A stretch of DNA of 64,000 nucleotides, taken from positions 496,001 through 560,000 of the forward strand of contig NZ_QYUK01000008.1 in NCBI RefSeq assembly GCF_003590945.1, written 5' to 3'. The stretch is from Oleomonas cavernae. Lineage in GTDB: Bacteria > Pseudomonadota > Alphaproteobacteria > Zavarziniales > Zavarziniaceae. The notes under the pieces are model-generated. The model saw only the letters and a program-made list of their open reading frames with translations. It was not told the DNA's origin and made no database searches. A program made the position numbers and the translations under genes. Position 1 is the stretch's first letter. The number at the start of each line of letters is the position of its first letter. Positions 18,848 through 27,371 of the stretch are shown here, piece after piece.

Positions 18848-19759
18848 TCAACCCGCCGCCGCGGTCGGCGTCTGCCTGGCTTCGTCGGCAATCCAGGCCT
18901 TGAACAGGCGAACGGCGCGCTGCCGGCCGGCCTCCCGCCGGTGCAGCAGATAATAGGCGTGGGCGGGTTTCATCGTCTGCGGCGTGGCCATGACGAGCCG
19001 CCCGGCGGCCAGTTCGCCCTGGGCCAGGAACAGGGGAATCAGCGCGATGCCCATGCCCGCCGCCGCCGCTTCCGCCAGCATGAAGAAATGCTCGAAGGAG
19101 AGTTGCGGCACCTTGTCGGGCGGTTCCAGGCCGAAGGGCGCCAGAAACTCGCGCCAGGCGCCCGGACGCGTGGCGTGATGGAGCAAGGGGTGACGCAACA
19201 GGCCCGCCGGCGCCTCGATCCTGCCGCCGGGGCCGAGCCGCGACGGCGCACACAGGGCGGCCACCTCCTCCACCATCAGGCGTTCGGCCACGACATCGCC
19301 GAATGGCGGAATCCCTAAGCGGATGGCAATTTGGGCCCGGTCCGTGGACAGGTCGATCGGGCCGTCGCCGGCGGTCAGGTCGACGAAGATATCGGGATGG
19401 GCCGCCTGGAAGGCCGGCAGCCGCGGGATGAGCCAGCGCATGGCCAATGTGGGCAGCACGTTGATCGAGAGCACGTTGCTTTCGACCGACCGGCGCACCG
19501 CCCGGCTGGCGACGGCGATTTGGCCGATCGCTTCGCTGACCTCCCGGTGATAGGCGGCGCCGGCCGTGGTCAGGATGAGATTTCGGCCCTGCTTGGCAAA
19601 CAGCGCCACCCCCAGGTCGGCCTCCAGCGCCTGCATCAGCCGGCTTACCGCGCCCTGGGTCACGCCAAGCTCCGCGCCAGCCACGGTGAAGCTCAAGTGC
19701 CGGCCGGCGACGGCAAAGCAGCGCACGGCATTGAGGGAGGGGAGGCGTGTCGTCGGCAT
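18848..19759 (-). CDS. LysR-type transcriptional regulator, GcvA-like
   Basis: This 303-residue protein has an N-terminal winged helix (LPSLNAVRCFAVAGRHLSFT, AVSRLMQALE, residues 5-60) and a C-terminal type 2 periplasmic-fold effector domain. The sequence is GcvA/AmpR-like. ATG 19759 matches the family start (MPTTRLPSLNAVRCF), but it lacks a clear ribosome site. A perfect 19-bp palindrome ends only three bases upstream of the start codon on that strand. It is divergent from a VOC gene at 19866, the likely target together with its own gene. Confidence 0.87.
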   Translation of the reverse strand: MPTTRLPSLNAVRCFAVAGRHLSFTVAGAELGVTQGAVSRLMQALEADLGVALFAKQGRNLILTTAGAAYHREVSEAIGQIAVASRAVRRSVESNVLSINVLPTLAMRWLIPRLPAFQAAHPDIFVDLTAGDGPIDLSTDRAQIAIRLGIPPFGDVVAERLMVEEVAALCAPSRLGPGGRIEAPAGLLRHPLLHHATRPGAWREFLAPFGLEPPDKVPQLSFEHFFMLAEAAAAGMGIALIPLFLAQGELAAGRLVMATPQTMKPAHAYYLLHRREAGRQRAVRLFKAWIADEARQTPTAAAG

Positions 19760-19762
19760 GGT

Positions 19763-19781
19763 CAATGAGTTTAACTCATTG
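19763..19781. promoter_or_regulatory. Perfect 19-bp palindrome, putative LysR operator
   Basis: The arms CAATGAGTT and AACTCATTG flank one central T. The palindrome lies at the very start of lysR and 84 bp before the divergent VOC gene. Its overlap with the lysR translation start region would allow direct autorepression. Binding by the adjacent LysR protein is inferred. Confidence 0.55.
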
Positions 19782-19865
19782 ATTGGCGTTGAGAAGTCGC
19801 TTGTCTTTGCCAGCCCCTTGGCGCTTCGATGAGACGCTTTTCCGATTTGACGCAAGGCCCCCCCG

Positions 19866-20294
19866 ATGACCGCCCTCACCCCTTTCCACATCGCCTTTCC
19901 AGTCGACGATCTCGCCGCCGCCCGCCACTTCTACGGTACGGTCCTGGGCTGCCCGGAGGGGCGCAGCGCCGACACCTGGATCGATTTCGACCTGTTCGGC
20001 CATCAGATCGTGGCCCATTACAAGCCCAAGGCGGCCGCGGCCGAGAGTGCCCACCACAACCCGGTCGACGGCCACGACGTGCCGGTGCCGCATTTCGGCG
20101 TCGTGCTGGAAATGCCGACCTGGGAAGCCCTGGCCGAGCGCCTGAAGGCAGCCGGCACCAGCTTCGTGATCGAACCCTATGTCCGCTTCAAGGGCCAGGT
20201 CGGCGAGCAGGCGACCATGTTCTTCCTGGACCCGGCCGGCAACGCCCTGGAGTTCAAGGCCTTCGCCGACCTGTCGCAGATTTTCGCCAAGTAG
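19866..20294 (+). CDS. VOC family protein (glyoxalase/extradiol dioxygenase fold)
   Basis: This 142-residue single-domain protein of the vicinal oxygen chelate superfamily has likely metal ligands H8 (PFHIAFPV), H76 (VPHFGVV) and E129 (NALEFKAF). The typical [10 protein letters not shown]-terminus is present. It may be a small dioxygenase, isomerase or lyase; the reaction cannot be told. It is divergent from lysR across 106 bp with the palindrome at 19763 and is its likely target. Confidence 0.8.
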   Translation: MTALTPFHIAFPVDDLAAARHFYGTVLGCPEGRSADTWIDFDLFGHQIVAHYKPKAAAAESAHHNPVDGHDVPVPHFGVVLEMPTWEALAERLKAAGTSFVIEPYVRFKGQVGEQATMFFLDPAGNALEFKAFADLSQIFAK

Positions 20295-20321
20295 GGCCGG
20301 TTCCGCCCGATCAGCCGGGCG

Positions 20322-21794
20322 TCACCGCGGGGCGCCCACGGCGCGCCCCGTCCCTGCCGGCTTGGGCAGCCCCTGGTGCGCCGCGCAGATGGTGGTCAGC
20401 CGGTCCAGCACCTGGGCACCGGCGGCACCGGCCCGGCCGCTTGCCGCCTCGACGTGCAGCAGCATCTGTTCGGCACTGGCGACGCAGAAATCGTCACGTG
20501 AGCGGACGATCCGGTGGAACAGGTGCAGGCGCTTGGCGTCGACTGAGAGGATCTGCGTCGCCACATGCAGCCCCTCGCCCATCTTGGTTTCGCCCCGATG
20601 CATGATGTGGGTCTCGACCGTGTAGTAGGAGCCCTTGGCGGCGAGATAGGCCTGGTCGAGGCCGATATGACGCAAGAGTGCGTCGGTGGCGTCGCCAAAG
20701 ACCTGGAGATAGCGGTATTCGGTCATGTGGCCGTTGTAGTCGATCCAGTCGGCCGGCACGGTAACCTCGTGCAGCACCAGCAGGCCATCGGCAGCCTGCG
20801 CCTTCGAGACCGGTGCGGTGGCGGCCATCAGGGCCTGGTGATGGCGCTTGACCACGGCACCGGCGCCGTAATCCTCGCTGCGCAGGCCGGCCAGGACCGA
20901 GACCAGGCAATCGTCGCGCAGGGCCTCGAGTTCGCGGATCGAGACGCCCTTGGCCTGGTCATCCGACTGGCCTGCTACCGCGTCGACCAGGGCATCGGTC
21001 AATTCCGGGGCTTCCAGCTTGGTCCAGGGCAGTTTCAGGGCCGGGCCGAACTGGGCCAGGAAGTGGCGCATGCCCGCCTCGCCGCCGGCCAGGCGGTAGA
21101 TCAGGAAAGTCCCCATGAAGGACCAGCGCAGGCCGGCGCCGTAACGCACCGCGTCGTCGATCTCCTCGGTCGTGGCGACGCCGTCGTTGACCAGCCACAG
21201 CGCCTCGCGCCACAGGGCTTCCAGCAGGCGATCGGCAATGAAGCCGTCGATTTCCTTGCGGACGTGGAGCGGGTGCATGCCGATCGCGGAGTAGAAGGCC
21301 GCGGCGGTTTCCTTGGCCGCAGCACCGGTCTTCTCGCCGCCGCAGATCTCGACCAGGGGCAGCAGATAGACCGGGTTGAACGGGTGGCCCACGACCAGGC
21401 GTTCGGGATGGGCCATGTCGGCCTGCAAGCTGGTGGGCAGCAGGCCCGAGGTCGAGGAGCCGATCACCACATGAGGCGGCAGCACCGCGTCGATCGCGGC
21501 CAGCACCCGGCGCTTCAGATCTTCGCGCTCCGGCAGGCTTTCCTGCACGAAATCGACGCCCGCCACCGCGGCCTCCGCCGTCGCCGCGATGGTGACCGTG
21601 CCTTCACGCAAGGCAAGGCCGGGGAACAACTTGCCATAGGCGCGCCTGGCATGGGCGATGACGGTGTCGAGCTTGCGCGCGATCTCAGGGTCGGGATCGA
21701 AGACCTGGACATCGATCCCGTTGAGGACCATGCGCGCGGCCCAACCGGCCCCGATGACACCGCCGCCGACGATGCCGGCCCTCTTGATCGCCAT
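20322..21794 (-). CDS. L-carnitine 3-dehydrogenase fused to a betainyl-CoA-type thioesterase
   Basis: This 490-residue protein has an N-terminal 3-hydroxyacyl-CoA-dehydrogenase fold (NAD motif GGGVIGAGWA, QESLPERE, catalytic-type VVGHPFNPVYLLPLVE) to about residue 320. A hotdog thioesterase domain follows from about residue 335 (IDYNGHMTEYRYL). This two-domain layout is known for rhizobial L-carnitine dehydrogenases. It oxidises L-carnitine to 3-dehydrocarnitine, while the thioesterase part is expected to release glycine betaine from betainyl-CoA. ATG 21794 follows GAGGGAGAG. It lies 22 bp after the BKACE gene, which catalyses the step between its two activities. Confidence 0.88.
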   Translation of the reverse strand: MAIKRAGIVGGGVIGAGWAARMVLNGIDVQVFDPDPEIARKLDTVIAHARRAYGKLFPGLALREGTVTIAATAEAAVAGVDFVQESLPEREDLKRRVLAAIDAVLPPHVVIGSSTSGLLPTSLQADMAHPERLVVGHPFNPVYLLPLVEICGGEKTGAAAKETAAAFYSAIGMHPLHVRKEIDGFIADRLLEALWREALWLVNDGVATTEEIDDAVRYGAGLRWSFMGTFLIYRLAGGEAGMRHFLAQFGPALKLPWTKLEAPELTDALVDAVAGQSDDQAKGVSIRELEALRDDCLVSVLAGLRSEDYGAGAVVKRHHQALMAATAPVSKAQAADGLLVLHEVTVPADWIDYNGHMTEYRYLQVFGDATDALLRHIGLDQAYLAAKGSYYTVETHIMHRGETKMGEGLHVATQILSVDAKRLHLFHRIVRSRDDFCVASAEQMLLHVEAASGRAGAAGAQVLDRLTTICAAHQGLPKPAGTGRAVGAPR

Positions 21795-21816
21795 GATGCT
21801 CTCCCTCAACGCCTAC

Positions 21817-22707
21817 TCAGTGCTTGACCAGCTTCAACTTCGCCCGCACGTCGGCGGGGGTCAGGATACGGGCGCCCATCGCCTTCAGGATGGTCACCGC
21901 CCGTTCCACCAGTTGCCCGTTGGAGGCGAGCACGCCCCTATCGAGATAGATATTGTCCTCGAGTCCGACCCGGACATTGCCGCCGGCCAGCGCCGCCATG
22001 GCGACGAAAGGTAACTGGTGGCGTCCGATCGAGAAACCGCTGAACACCGCGTTCTCCGGTATCTGGTGGACCATCGACATGAAGGTCAGCGGGTCGTCCG
22101 GGGCGCCATAGGGAATGCCCATGCACAGTTGGATCATGACGGGATCGTCGAGCAGGCCTTCCTTGATCAACTGCTTCACGAACACCAGGTGGCCGGTATC
22201 GAACACTTCCAGTTCCGGGCGCACGCCCAGGTCCTGCACCCTGGCCGCCATGGTGCGCAGCATCGAGGGCGTGTTGGTCATGACGTAGTCACCGGCGGCG
22301 AAATTCATCGTGCCGCAATCGATGGTGCAGATTTCCGGCCGCAGTTCCTCGACATGGGCCAGGCGCTCCAGCGGGCCGATAATGTCGGTGCCGGCGGGAT
22401 CGAGCGGCAGCGGCCGTTCGCCCTGGCCGAAGATCACGTCGCCGCCCATGCCGGCGGTCAGGTTCAGCACCACGTCGGTATCGCTGGCGCGCACCCGCTC
22501 CACCACTTCACGATAGAGGGCGACATCGCGGGCGGCCTTGCCGGTCCTGGGGTCGCGAACGTGGATATGGGCGATGGCGGCACCCGCCCTGGCTGCCTCG
22601 ATCGCCGCATCGGCGATCTGGGCCGGGGTCACCGGCAGGTCCGGGTGCTTGTCGGCGGTATCGCCGGCACCGGTCACCGCGCAGGTGACGAAGACATCGA
22701 AATTCAT
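21817..22707 (-). CDS. BKACE (DUF849) beta-keto acid cleavage enzyme, probable dehydrocarnitine cleavage
   Basis: This 296-residue TIM-barrel enzyme has the zinc ligands H47 and H49 in AHIHVRDP and E250 in [14 protein letters not shown] enzymes condense a beta-keto acid with acetyl-CoA to give acetoacetate and a new acyl-CoA. Beside carnitine dehydrogenase the expected substrate is 3-dehydrocarnitine, giving acetoacetate and betainyl-CoA. ATG 22707 was chosen for its GGGGAG site and the family start [15 protein letters not shown]; the frame extends upstream to 22968 without family similarity. It is the first gene of the carnitine operon. Confidence 0.88.
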   Translation of the reverse strand: MNFDVFVTCAVTGAGDTADKHPDLPVTPAQIADAAIEAARAGAAIAHIHVRDPRTGKAARDVALYREVVERVRASDTDVVLNLTAGMGGDVIFGQGERPLPLDPAGTDIIGPLERLAHVEELRPEICTIDCGTMNFAAGDYVMTNTPSMLRTMAARVQDLGVRPELEVFDTGHLVFVKQLIKEGLLDDPVMIQLCMGIPYGAPDDPLTFMSMVHQIPENAVFSGFSIGRHQLPFVAMAALAGGNVRVGLEDNIYLDRGVLASNGQLVERAVTILKAMGARILTPADVRAKLKLVKH

Positions 22708-22898
22708 GGGTCCACTCCCCTCGGGCACTGGACCTGATGATAGGGGCGGCCGACAGCGGCCCCTTGACGGCGACCGACCATCACTTTGCCCCAGGCGACA
22801 CGGGCCCCATGTCGTTTTTGGTATGATCGATTTTACGCAGCGTGCCACACTGCGGGTCACGCGACGCCACAGTCCCCAATGAAAAATCGGGAAACGCC

Positions 22899-23816
22899 AT
22901 GCTGGAACCAGAAATCGCGGCTTTCGTCGAACGCTCACAAAGCTTCTATCCGCCGGGGGCGGAGGCACTGTCCATTGCCGAATCGCGGCGGCGCTACGAT
23001 GCCTTGTGCGCCGCCTTCACCCCGCCCCGGCCGCCCGGCGTCACCACCACGGAATATGCCCTCGACCTGCCCGATCGGGCGGTTCCCCTGCGCCTTTACC
23101 AGGCCGGCGCCCCGCGCGGCACCGTGATCTACCTGCACGGCGGCGGCTTCATCCTGGGCTCGCTCGACAGCCATGATCTGGTCACGGCGCGCCTGGCCGC
23201 CGATACTGGCGCCGCGGTCCTTGCCGTCGACTACCGCCTGGCCCCGGAACACCCCGCCCCCGCCGCCTTCGAGGATTGCCTGGCCGTCGCGCGGGCCGCA
23301 CTCGACGGCGACCTGCCTGGCCCCGTCGTGCTGGCCGGCGACAGTGCCGGCGGCTGCCTGTCGGCCAGTGTCGCCCTGGCCCTGCGCGATGCTCCCGCCG
23401 CGCGCAAGATCCAGGGGCTCGCCCTGATCTATCCCTGCCTGGGGTTCGAGCCGGCGCTGCCCGCCGCGGTCGAGGAAGCCGGGGCCCCCATGCTGACCCT
23501 GGCCGAGATGCGGGCCTGCCGCGAAGCCTATCTGGCCGGCCGGCCGCCCGGCCCCTACGACTTTGCCCTGGATCATGCCGACCTGCGCGGCCTGCCGCCG
23601 ACCCTGGCCCTGGCGGCCGAGCATGATCCCTTGCGCGACGACGCCCGCCTGTTCGTCGAACGGCTGCGCGCGGTGCGGGGAGTCGGGGAGTACTGGCTCG
23701 GCCCCGGCCTCGTCCACGGCTGCTTGCGGGCCATGCGGACAAGCCCGACCGCGGCCGCCCTCTATGACCGGATGGTCGAATTTGTGAAGGCGAGGCTGAG
23801 CGCGCAGGAAAATTGA
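22899..23816 (+). CDS. Alpha/beta hydrolase, HSL-family esterase
   Basis: This 305-residue esterase has the hormone-sensitive-lipase oxyanion motif HGGG (80-83), nucleophile S149 in GDSAGG, likely acid in AEHDPLRDD and histidine in GLVHGCL. It would cleave short-chain esters in the cytoplasm. It is divergent from the BKACE gene across 191 bp and could release carnitine or an acid from an ester, but this is a guess from context. ATG 22899 matches the family start. Confidence 0.86.
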   Translation: MLEPEIAAFVERSQSFYPPGAEALSIAESRRRYDALCAAFTPPRPPGVTTTEYALDLPDRAVPLRLYQAGAPRGTVIYLHGGGFILGSLDSHDLVTARLAADTGAAVLAVDYRLAPEHPAPAAFEDCLAVARAALDGDLPGPVVLAGDSAGGCLSASVALALRDAPAARKIQGLALIYPCLGFEPALPAAVEEAGAPMLTLAEMRACREAYLAGRPPGPYDFALDHADLRGLPPTLALAAEHDPLRDDARLFVERLRAVRGVGEYWLGPGLVHGCLRAMRTSPTAAALYDRMVEFVKARLSAQEN

Positions 23817-23950
23817 TCAATGTCGCCCCGGGCAAAGATCGAGGTCGCTTCCCGTCAGATCGATCCGCCCAACCGTGCCTACCATTCGACCATGCGCAGG
23901 CCCCAACGTGGGTTTGTGGCGCCGCAATAGGCAGACACGGGGACTAGAAG

Positions 23951-25510
23951 ATGACCAAGCCTGACGCATTCGGCAGCACCGGCTTCGATCGCCGCACCTT
24001 CCTCGCCGGCACCGCCCTGGTCGGCGCGGTCTCGCTCCTGGGCCTCAGGCCCGCCCGCGCCGACACGCCCAAGGCCGGCGGCAGCTTGAAGATCGGCATG
24101 TCGGGCGGCGCCACCGCCGACAGCCTCGATCCCCGCACCTATACCGACTGGGTGCCGACCAATATCGGCTACCAGCTCATGAACGGCCTGGTCGAGATCG
24201 ACGCCAACAACAAGGCGACGCCCGAACTGCTCGAGTCCTGGGAAGCCAAGCCCGGCGCCATCGACTGGATCTTCAATGTCCGCAAGGGCGTTACCTTCTC
24301 GAATGGCAAGACGCTCGACGCCGACGACATCATCTATTCGATCAACCTGCACCGGGGCGACACCACCTCGGCCGCCAAGGCGGTGCTGGAGGATATCGTC
24401 GACATCAAGAAGCTCGACGCCAACCAGATCCTGGTCTCGCTGAAATCCGGCAATGCCGACCTGCCCTACCTGCTGTCCGACTATCACCTGATGGTGGTGC
24501 CCAACGGCTTCGCCGACTGGGCCAAGCCGATCGGCACCGCCGGCTACGTGCTGGAGAGCTTCGAGCCCGGCGTGCGCGCGGTGACCAGGAAGCAGGGCAG
24601 CTATTGGAAGGCCGGTTGCGGCCATGTCGACGGCATCGAGACCCTGGTGATCAACGATACCGCGGCGCGCACCAATGCCCTGCTCTCGGGCCAGGTCGAC
24701 CTGATCAACCGGCTGGACGCCCGCACCGTCGACCTGCTGGCCAAGAAGCCCGGCGTGCAGGTGGTGCGCTCCTCGGCCGGGCAGCATGCCTGCCTGGTCA
24801 TGAACACGACCCTGGCCCCCTATTCCAACAAGCATCTGCGCCTGGCACTGAAATACGCGATCGATCGCCAGAAGGTGATCGACACGGTCCTGAAGGGTTA
24901 CGGCGTAATCGGCAACGACCACCCGATCCCACGCACCAGCCCCTATTTCAACGGCGACCTGCCCCAGCATACCTACGATCCCGACAAGGCCAAGTTCCAC
25001 CTGAAGGAAGCCGGGGTTTCCGACCCGAAGTTCCAGCTCGCGGTGGCCGAGGCCGCCTTCACCGGTGCCACCGATACCGGCGTGATCTTCCAGGCGACCG
25101 CCGCCAAGGCCGGCATCGCCCTCGACGTGAAGCGCGAGCCGTCCGACGGCTATTGGGACAATGTCTGGATGAAGGCGCCCTTTTGCGCCTCCTACTGGGG
25201 TGGCCGGCCGACGCCGGACCAGATGTTCTCGATCGCCTACAAGTCCGATGCCAAATGGAACGACACGGCCTGGAAGAGCGAGGCTTTCGACAAGCTCCTC
25301 ATCGAGGCGCGGGCCGAACTGGACGAGGCCAAGCGCAAGACCATGTACGGCGAGATGCAGCGCCTGGTGTCCGACGACGGCGGCGCCCTGATCCCCATGT
25401 TCATCGACTACCTGGAAGCCGGCACGGCCCGGGTGAAGGGCATGGGACCGCATCCCATGTTCGACTTCATGGGCCAGCGCATCGGCGAGAAGGTCTGGAT
25501 CGAGGCGTAA
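23951..25510 (+). CDS. Extracellular solute-binding protein family 5 (importer 2), Tat signal
   Basis: This 519-residue periplasmic binding protein carries a twin-arginine signal, DRRTFLAGT, with cleavage likely near PARADT. It has the family 5 core (DSLDPRTYTDWVPTNI, then a large two-lobe domain). It is the first gene of a complete second importer. The ligand is unknown; its place between carnitine genes suggests a quaternary-amine compound or an ester/amide of one. Confidence 0.9.
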   Translation: MTKPDAFGSTGFDRRTFLAGTALVGAVSLLGLRPARADTPKAGGSLKIGMSGGATADSLDPRTYTDWVPTNIGYQLMNGLVEIDANNKATPELLESWEAKPGAIDWIFNVRKGVTFSNGKTLDADDIIYSINLHRGDTTSAAKAVLEDIVDIKKLDANQILVSLKSGNADLPYLLSDYHLMVVPNGFADWAKPIGTAGYVLESFEPGVRAVTRKQGSYWKAGCGHVDGIETLVINDTAARTNALLSGQVDLINRLDARTVDLLAKKPGVQVVRSSAGQHACLVMNTTLAPYSNKHLRLALKYAIDRQKVIDTVLKGYGVIGNDHPIPRTSPYFNGDLPQHTYDPDKAKFHLKEAGVSDPKFQLAVAEAAFTGATDTGVIFQATAAKAGIALDVKREPSDGYWDNVWMKAPFCASYWGGRPTPDQMFSIAYKSDAKWNDTAWKSEAFDKLLIEARAELDEAKRKTMYGEMQRLVSDDGGALIPMFIDYLEAGTARVKGMGPHPMFDFMGQRIGEKVWIEA

Positions 25511-25525
25511 CCCCTGCCCCCTCGA

Positions 25526-25558
25526 CTCGTCATCCCGGCCTCGCGCCGGGACGACGAG
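25526..25558. repeat. Dispersed CGTCATCCCGGC-type hairpin
   Basis: CTCGTCATCCCGGC pairs with GCCGGGACGACGAG around a five-base loop, with one mismatch. Such REP-like hairpins are widespread in alphaproteobacterial intergenic regions. This one lies between the binding-protein gene and the permease genes, a position where it could protect the binding-protein mRNA and raise its level relative to the permeases. Confidence 0.7.
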
Positions 25559-25584
25559 ACAGGGCTTTTTGAGAAGGACGCCGC

Positions 25585-26532
25585 ATGTTCCGCCTCGTCG
25601 CCGGACGGATAGGGCTTGGGCTGCTGACACTGTTCGCGGTGTCGGCCCTGCTCTATCTCGGCACCCAGATGCTGCCGGGCGACGTGGCGAGCGCCCTGCT
25701 GGGCCAGCAGGCAACGCCGGAAACGCTGGCCGCCCTGCGTGAAAAACTGGGCCTGAACGAGCCGGCCTGGCTGCGTTTCCTCCACTGGCTGTGGGGTGCC
25801 GTTCAGGGCGACCTCGGCAACTCGCTGGCCAACGGCCGGCCGATCGCGGCGGAGTTGCTGCCGCGCCTGGGCAATACCCTGTTCCTCGCCTCATACGCCG
25901 CCCTGCTGGCCGTGCCCCTCGCCGTCGGGCTGGGCATCCTGGCGGCGATCCGGGCCGACGGCATCGTCGATAGGGTCGCCACCACCTCGACCCTGATCGC
26001 GATCTCGGTGCCGGAATTCTTCGTGGCCTATGTCCTGGTCATCATCTTTGCCTCGGAACTGGGCTGGCTGCCCAGCCTGGCCACGGTCTATCACACCATG
26101 GGCTTCCTCGAGCGGCTCTACGTCACCACCCTGCCGGCGATCACCCTCACCCTGGTCGTGGCCGCGCACATGATGCGCATGACCCGGGCCTCGATCCTGG
26201 CCGTCATGTCCTCGCCCTATATCGAGATGGCGACGCTCAAAGGTCTGCGCCGCCGCCGGGTCGTGGTGCGTCACGCCCTGCCCAACGCGGCCGCCCCGAT
26301 CATTGCCGTGGTGGCGCTCAACCTCGCCTATCTGGTGGTCGGCGTGGTGGTGATCGAGGTCGTCTTCGTCTATCCCGGCATCGGCCAGTTGATGGTCGAT
26401 GCGGTCTCCAAGCGCGACCTGCCGACGGTGCAGGCCTGCGGCCTGATGTTCGCCACCACCTTCGTTACCCTGAACACCCTGGCCGACGTGCTGTCGATCC
26501 TGGTCAACCCGCGTCTGCGGCACAAGCGCTGA
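25585..26532 (+). CDS. ABC transporter permease, DppB type (importer 2)
   Basis: This 315-residue inner-membrane permease has the OppB N-terminal helix (residues 9-28), a periplasmic loop with MLPGDVASALLGQQATPE, and about six membrane segments. The EAA loop reads ATLKGLRRRRVVVRHALP. ATG 25585 follows AAGGA. It pairs with the next permease after a 10-bp gap. Confidence 0.9.
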   Translation: MFRLVAGRIGLGLLTLFAVSALLYLGTQMLPGDVASALLGQQATPETLAALREKLGLNEPAWLRFLHWLWGAVQGDLGNSLANGRPIAAELLPRLGNTLFLASYAALLAVPLAVGLGILAAIRADGIVDRVATTSTLIAISVPEFFVAYVLVIIFASELGWLPSLATVYHTMGFLERLYVTTLPAITLTLVVAAHMMRMTRASILAVMSSPYIEMATLKGLRRRRVVVRHALPNAAAPIIAVVALNLAYLVVGVVVIEVVFVYPGIGQLMVDAVSKRDLPTVQACGLMFATTFVTLNTLADVLSILVNPRLRHKR

Positions 26533-26542
26533 GGGCCGGCCC

Positions 26543-27367
26543 ATGAAGCATCGCCCCACCACCAGCGCCTGGATCGGCATCGCAATCCTCGCCGTGATCG
26601 TGCTCGCCGCCCTGTTCGCCCCCTGGGTCGCGCCCAATGGCGAGGCCGACCTGGTCGGCGGCGTCTGGGACCCCCCGGCCGGCGAATTCCTGCTGGGCAC
26701 CGATGCGGTCGGGCGGGACATGTTCTCGCGCCTGGTCTGGGGTGCCCGCACCACCATCGGCATAGCGCTCGCCACCAGCCTGCTGTCTTTTGCCCTCGGC
26801 ACCATGGCGGGCTTCACCGCGGCGGCGCTGGGCGGGGTCGCCGATGCGATCCTGTCGCGCATCGTCGATATCCTGCTGGCCGTGCCCTTGCTGATCTTCG
26901 CGCTGATGGTCCTGTCGGTCCTGGGCACCTCGATCCCGGTGATGATCGGCACCATCGCCGTGCTCGACTCGACGCGGGTGTTCCGCCTCGCCCGCGCGGT
27001 CGCCATGAACATCTCGGTGATGGAATTCGTGCAGATCGCCCGACTGCGCGGCGAGCGGCTGGACTGGATCATCCGCCGCGAAATCCTGCCCAGCGCCATG
27101 CCGCCGCTGATCGCGGAATTCGGCATGCGCTTCTGCTTCACCTTCCTGTTCATCGCCTCGCTGAGTTTCTTGGGGCTTGGCATCCAGCCGCCCGATGCCG
27201 ACTGGGGCAGCATGGTCCGCGAGAATGCCCAGGCGATCAATTTCGGCGGCTATGCCCCCCTGTTCCCGGCGGCGGCGATCGCCCTGGTGACCATCGGCAT
27301 CAACCTGATCGTCGACTGGATGCTGTCGCTCCACGCCCGCCCCGGCGGCGTGCAAATGGAGCTTTAG
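26543..27367 (+). CDS. ABC transporter permease, DppC type (importer 2)
   Basis: This 274-residue permease has the OppC N-terminal helix and LLGTDAVGRDMFSRLVWG motif, followed by five membrane segments. The coupling loop reads QIARLRGERLDWIIRREILP. It forms the membrane channel of the second importer. The dual ATPase gene starts four bases after its stop. Confidence 0.9.
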   Translation: MKHRPTTSAWIGIAILAVIVLAALFAPWVAPNGEADLVGGVWDPPAGEFLLGTDAVGRDMFSRLVWGARTTIGIALATSLLSFALGTMAGFTAAALGGVADAILSRIVDILLAVPLLIFALMVLSVLGTSIPVMIGTIAVLDSTRVFRLARAVAMNISVMEFVQIARLRGERLDWIIRREILPSAMPPLIAEFGMRFCFTFLFIASLSFLGLGIQPPDADWGSMVRENAQAINFGGYAPLFPAAAIALVTIGINLIVDWMLSLHARPGGVQMEL

Positions 27368-27371
27368 GTCC

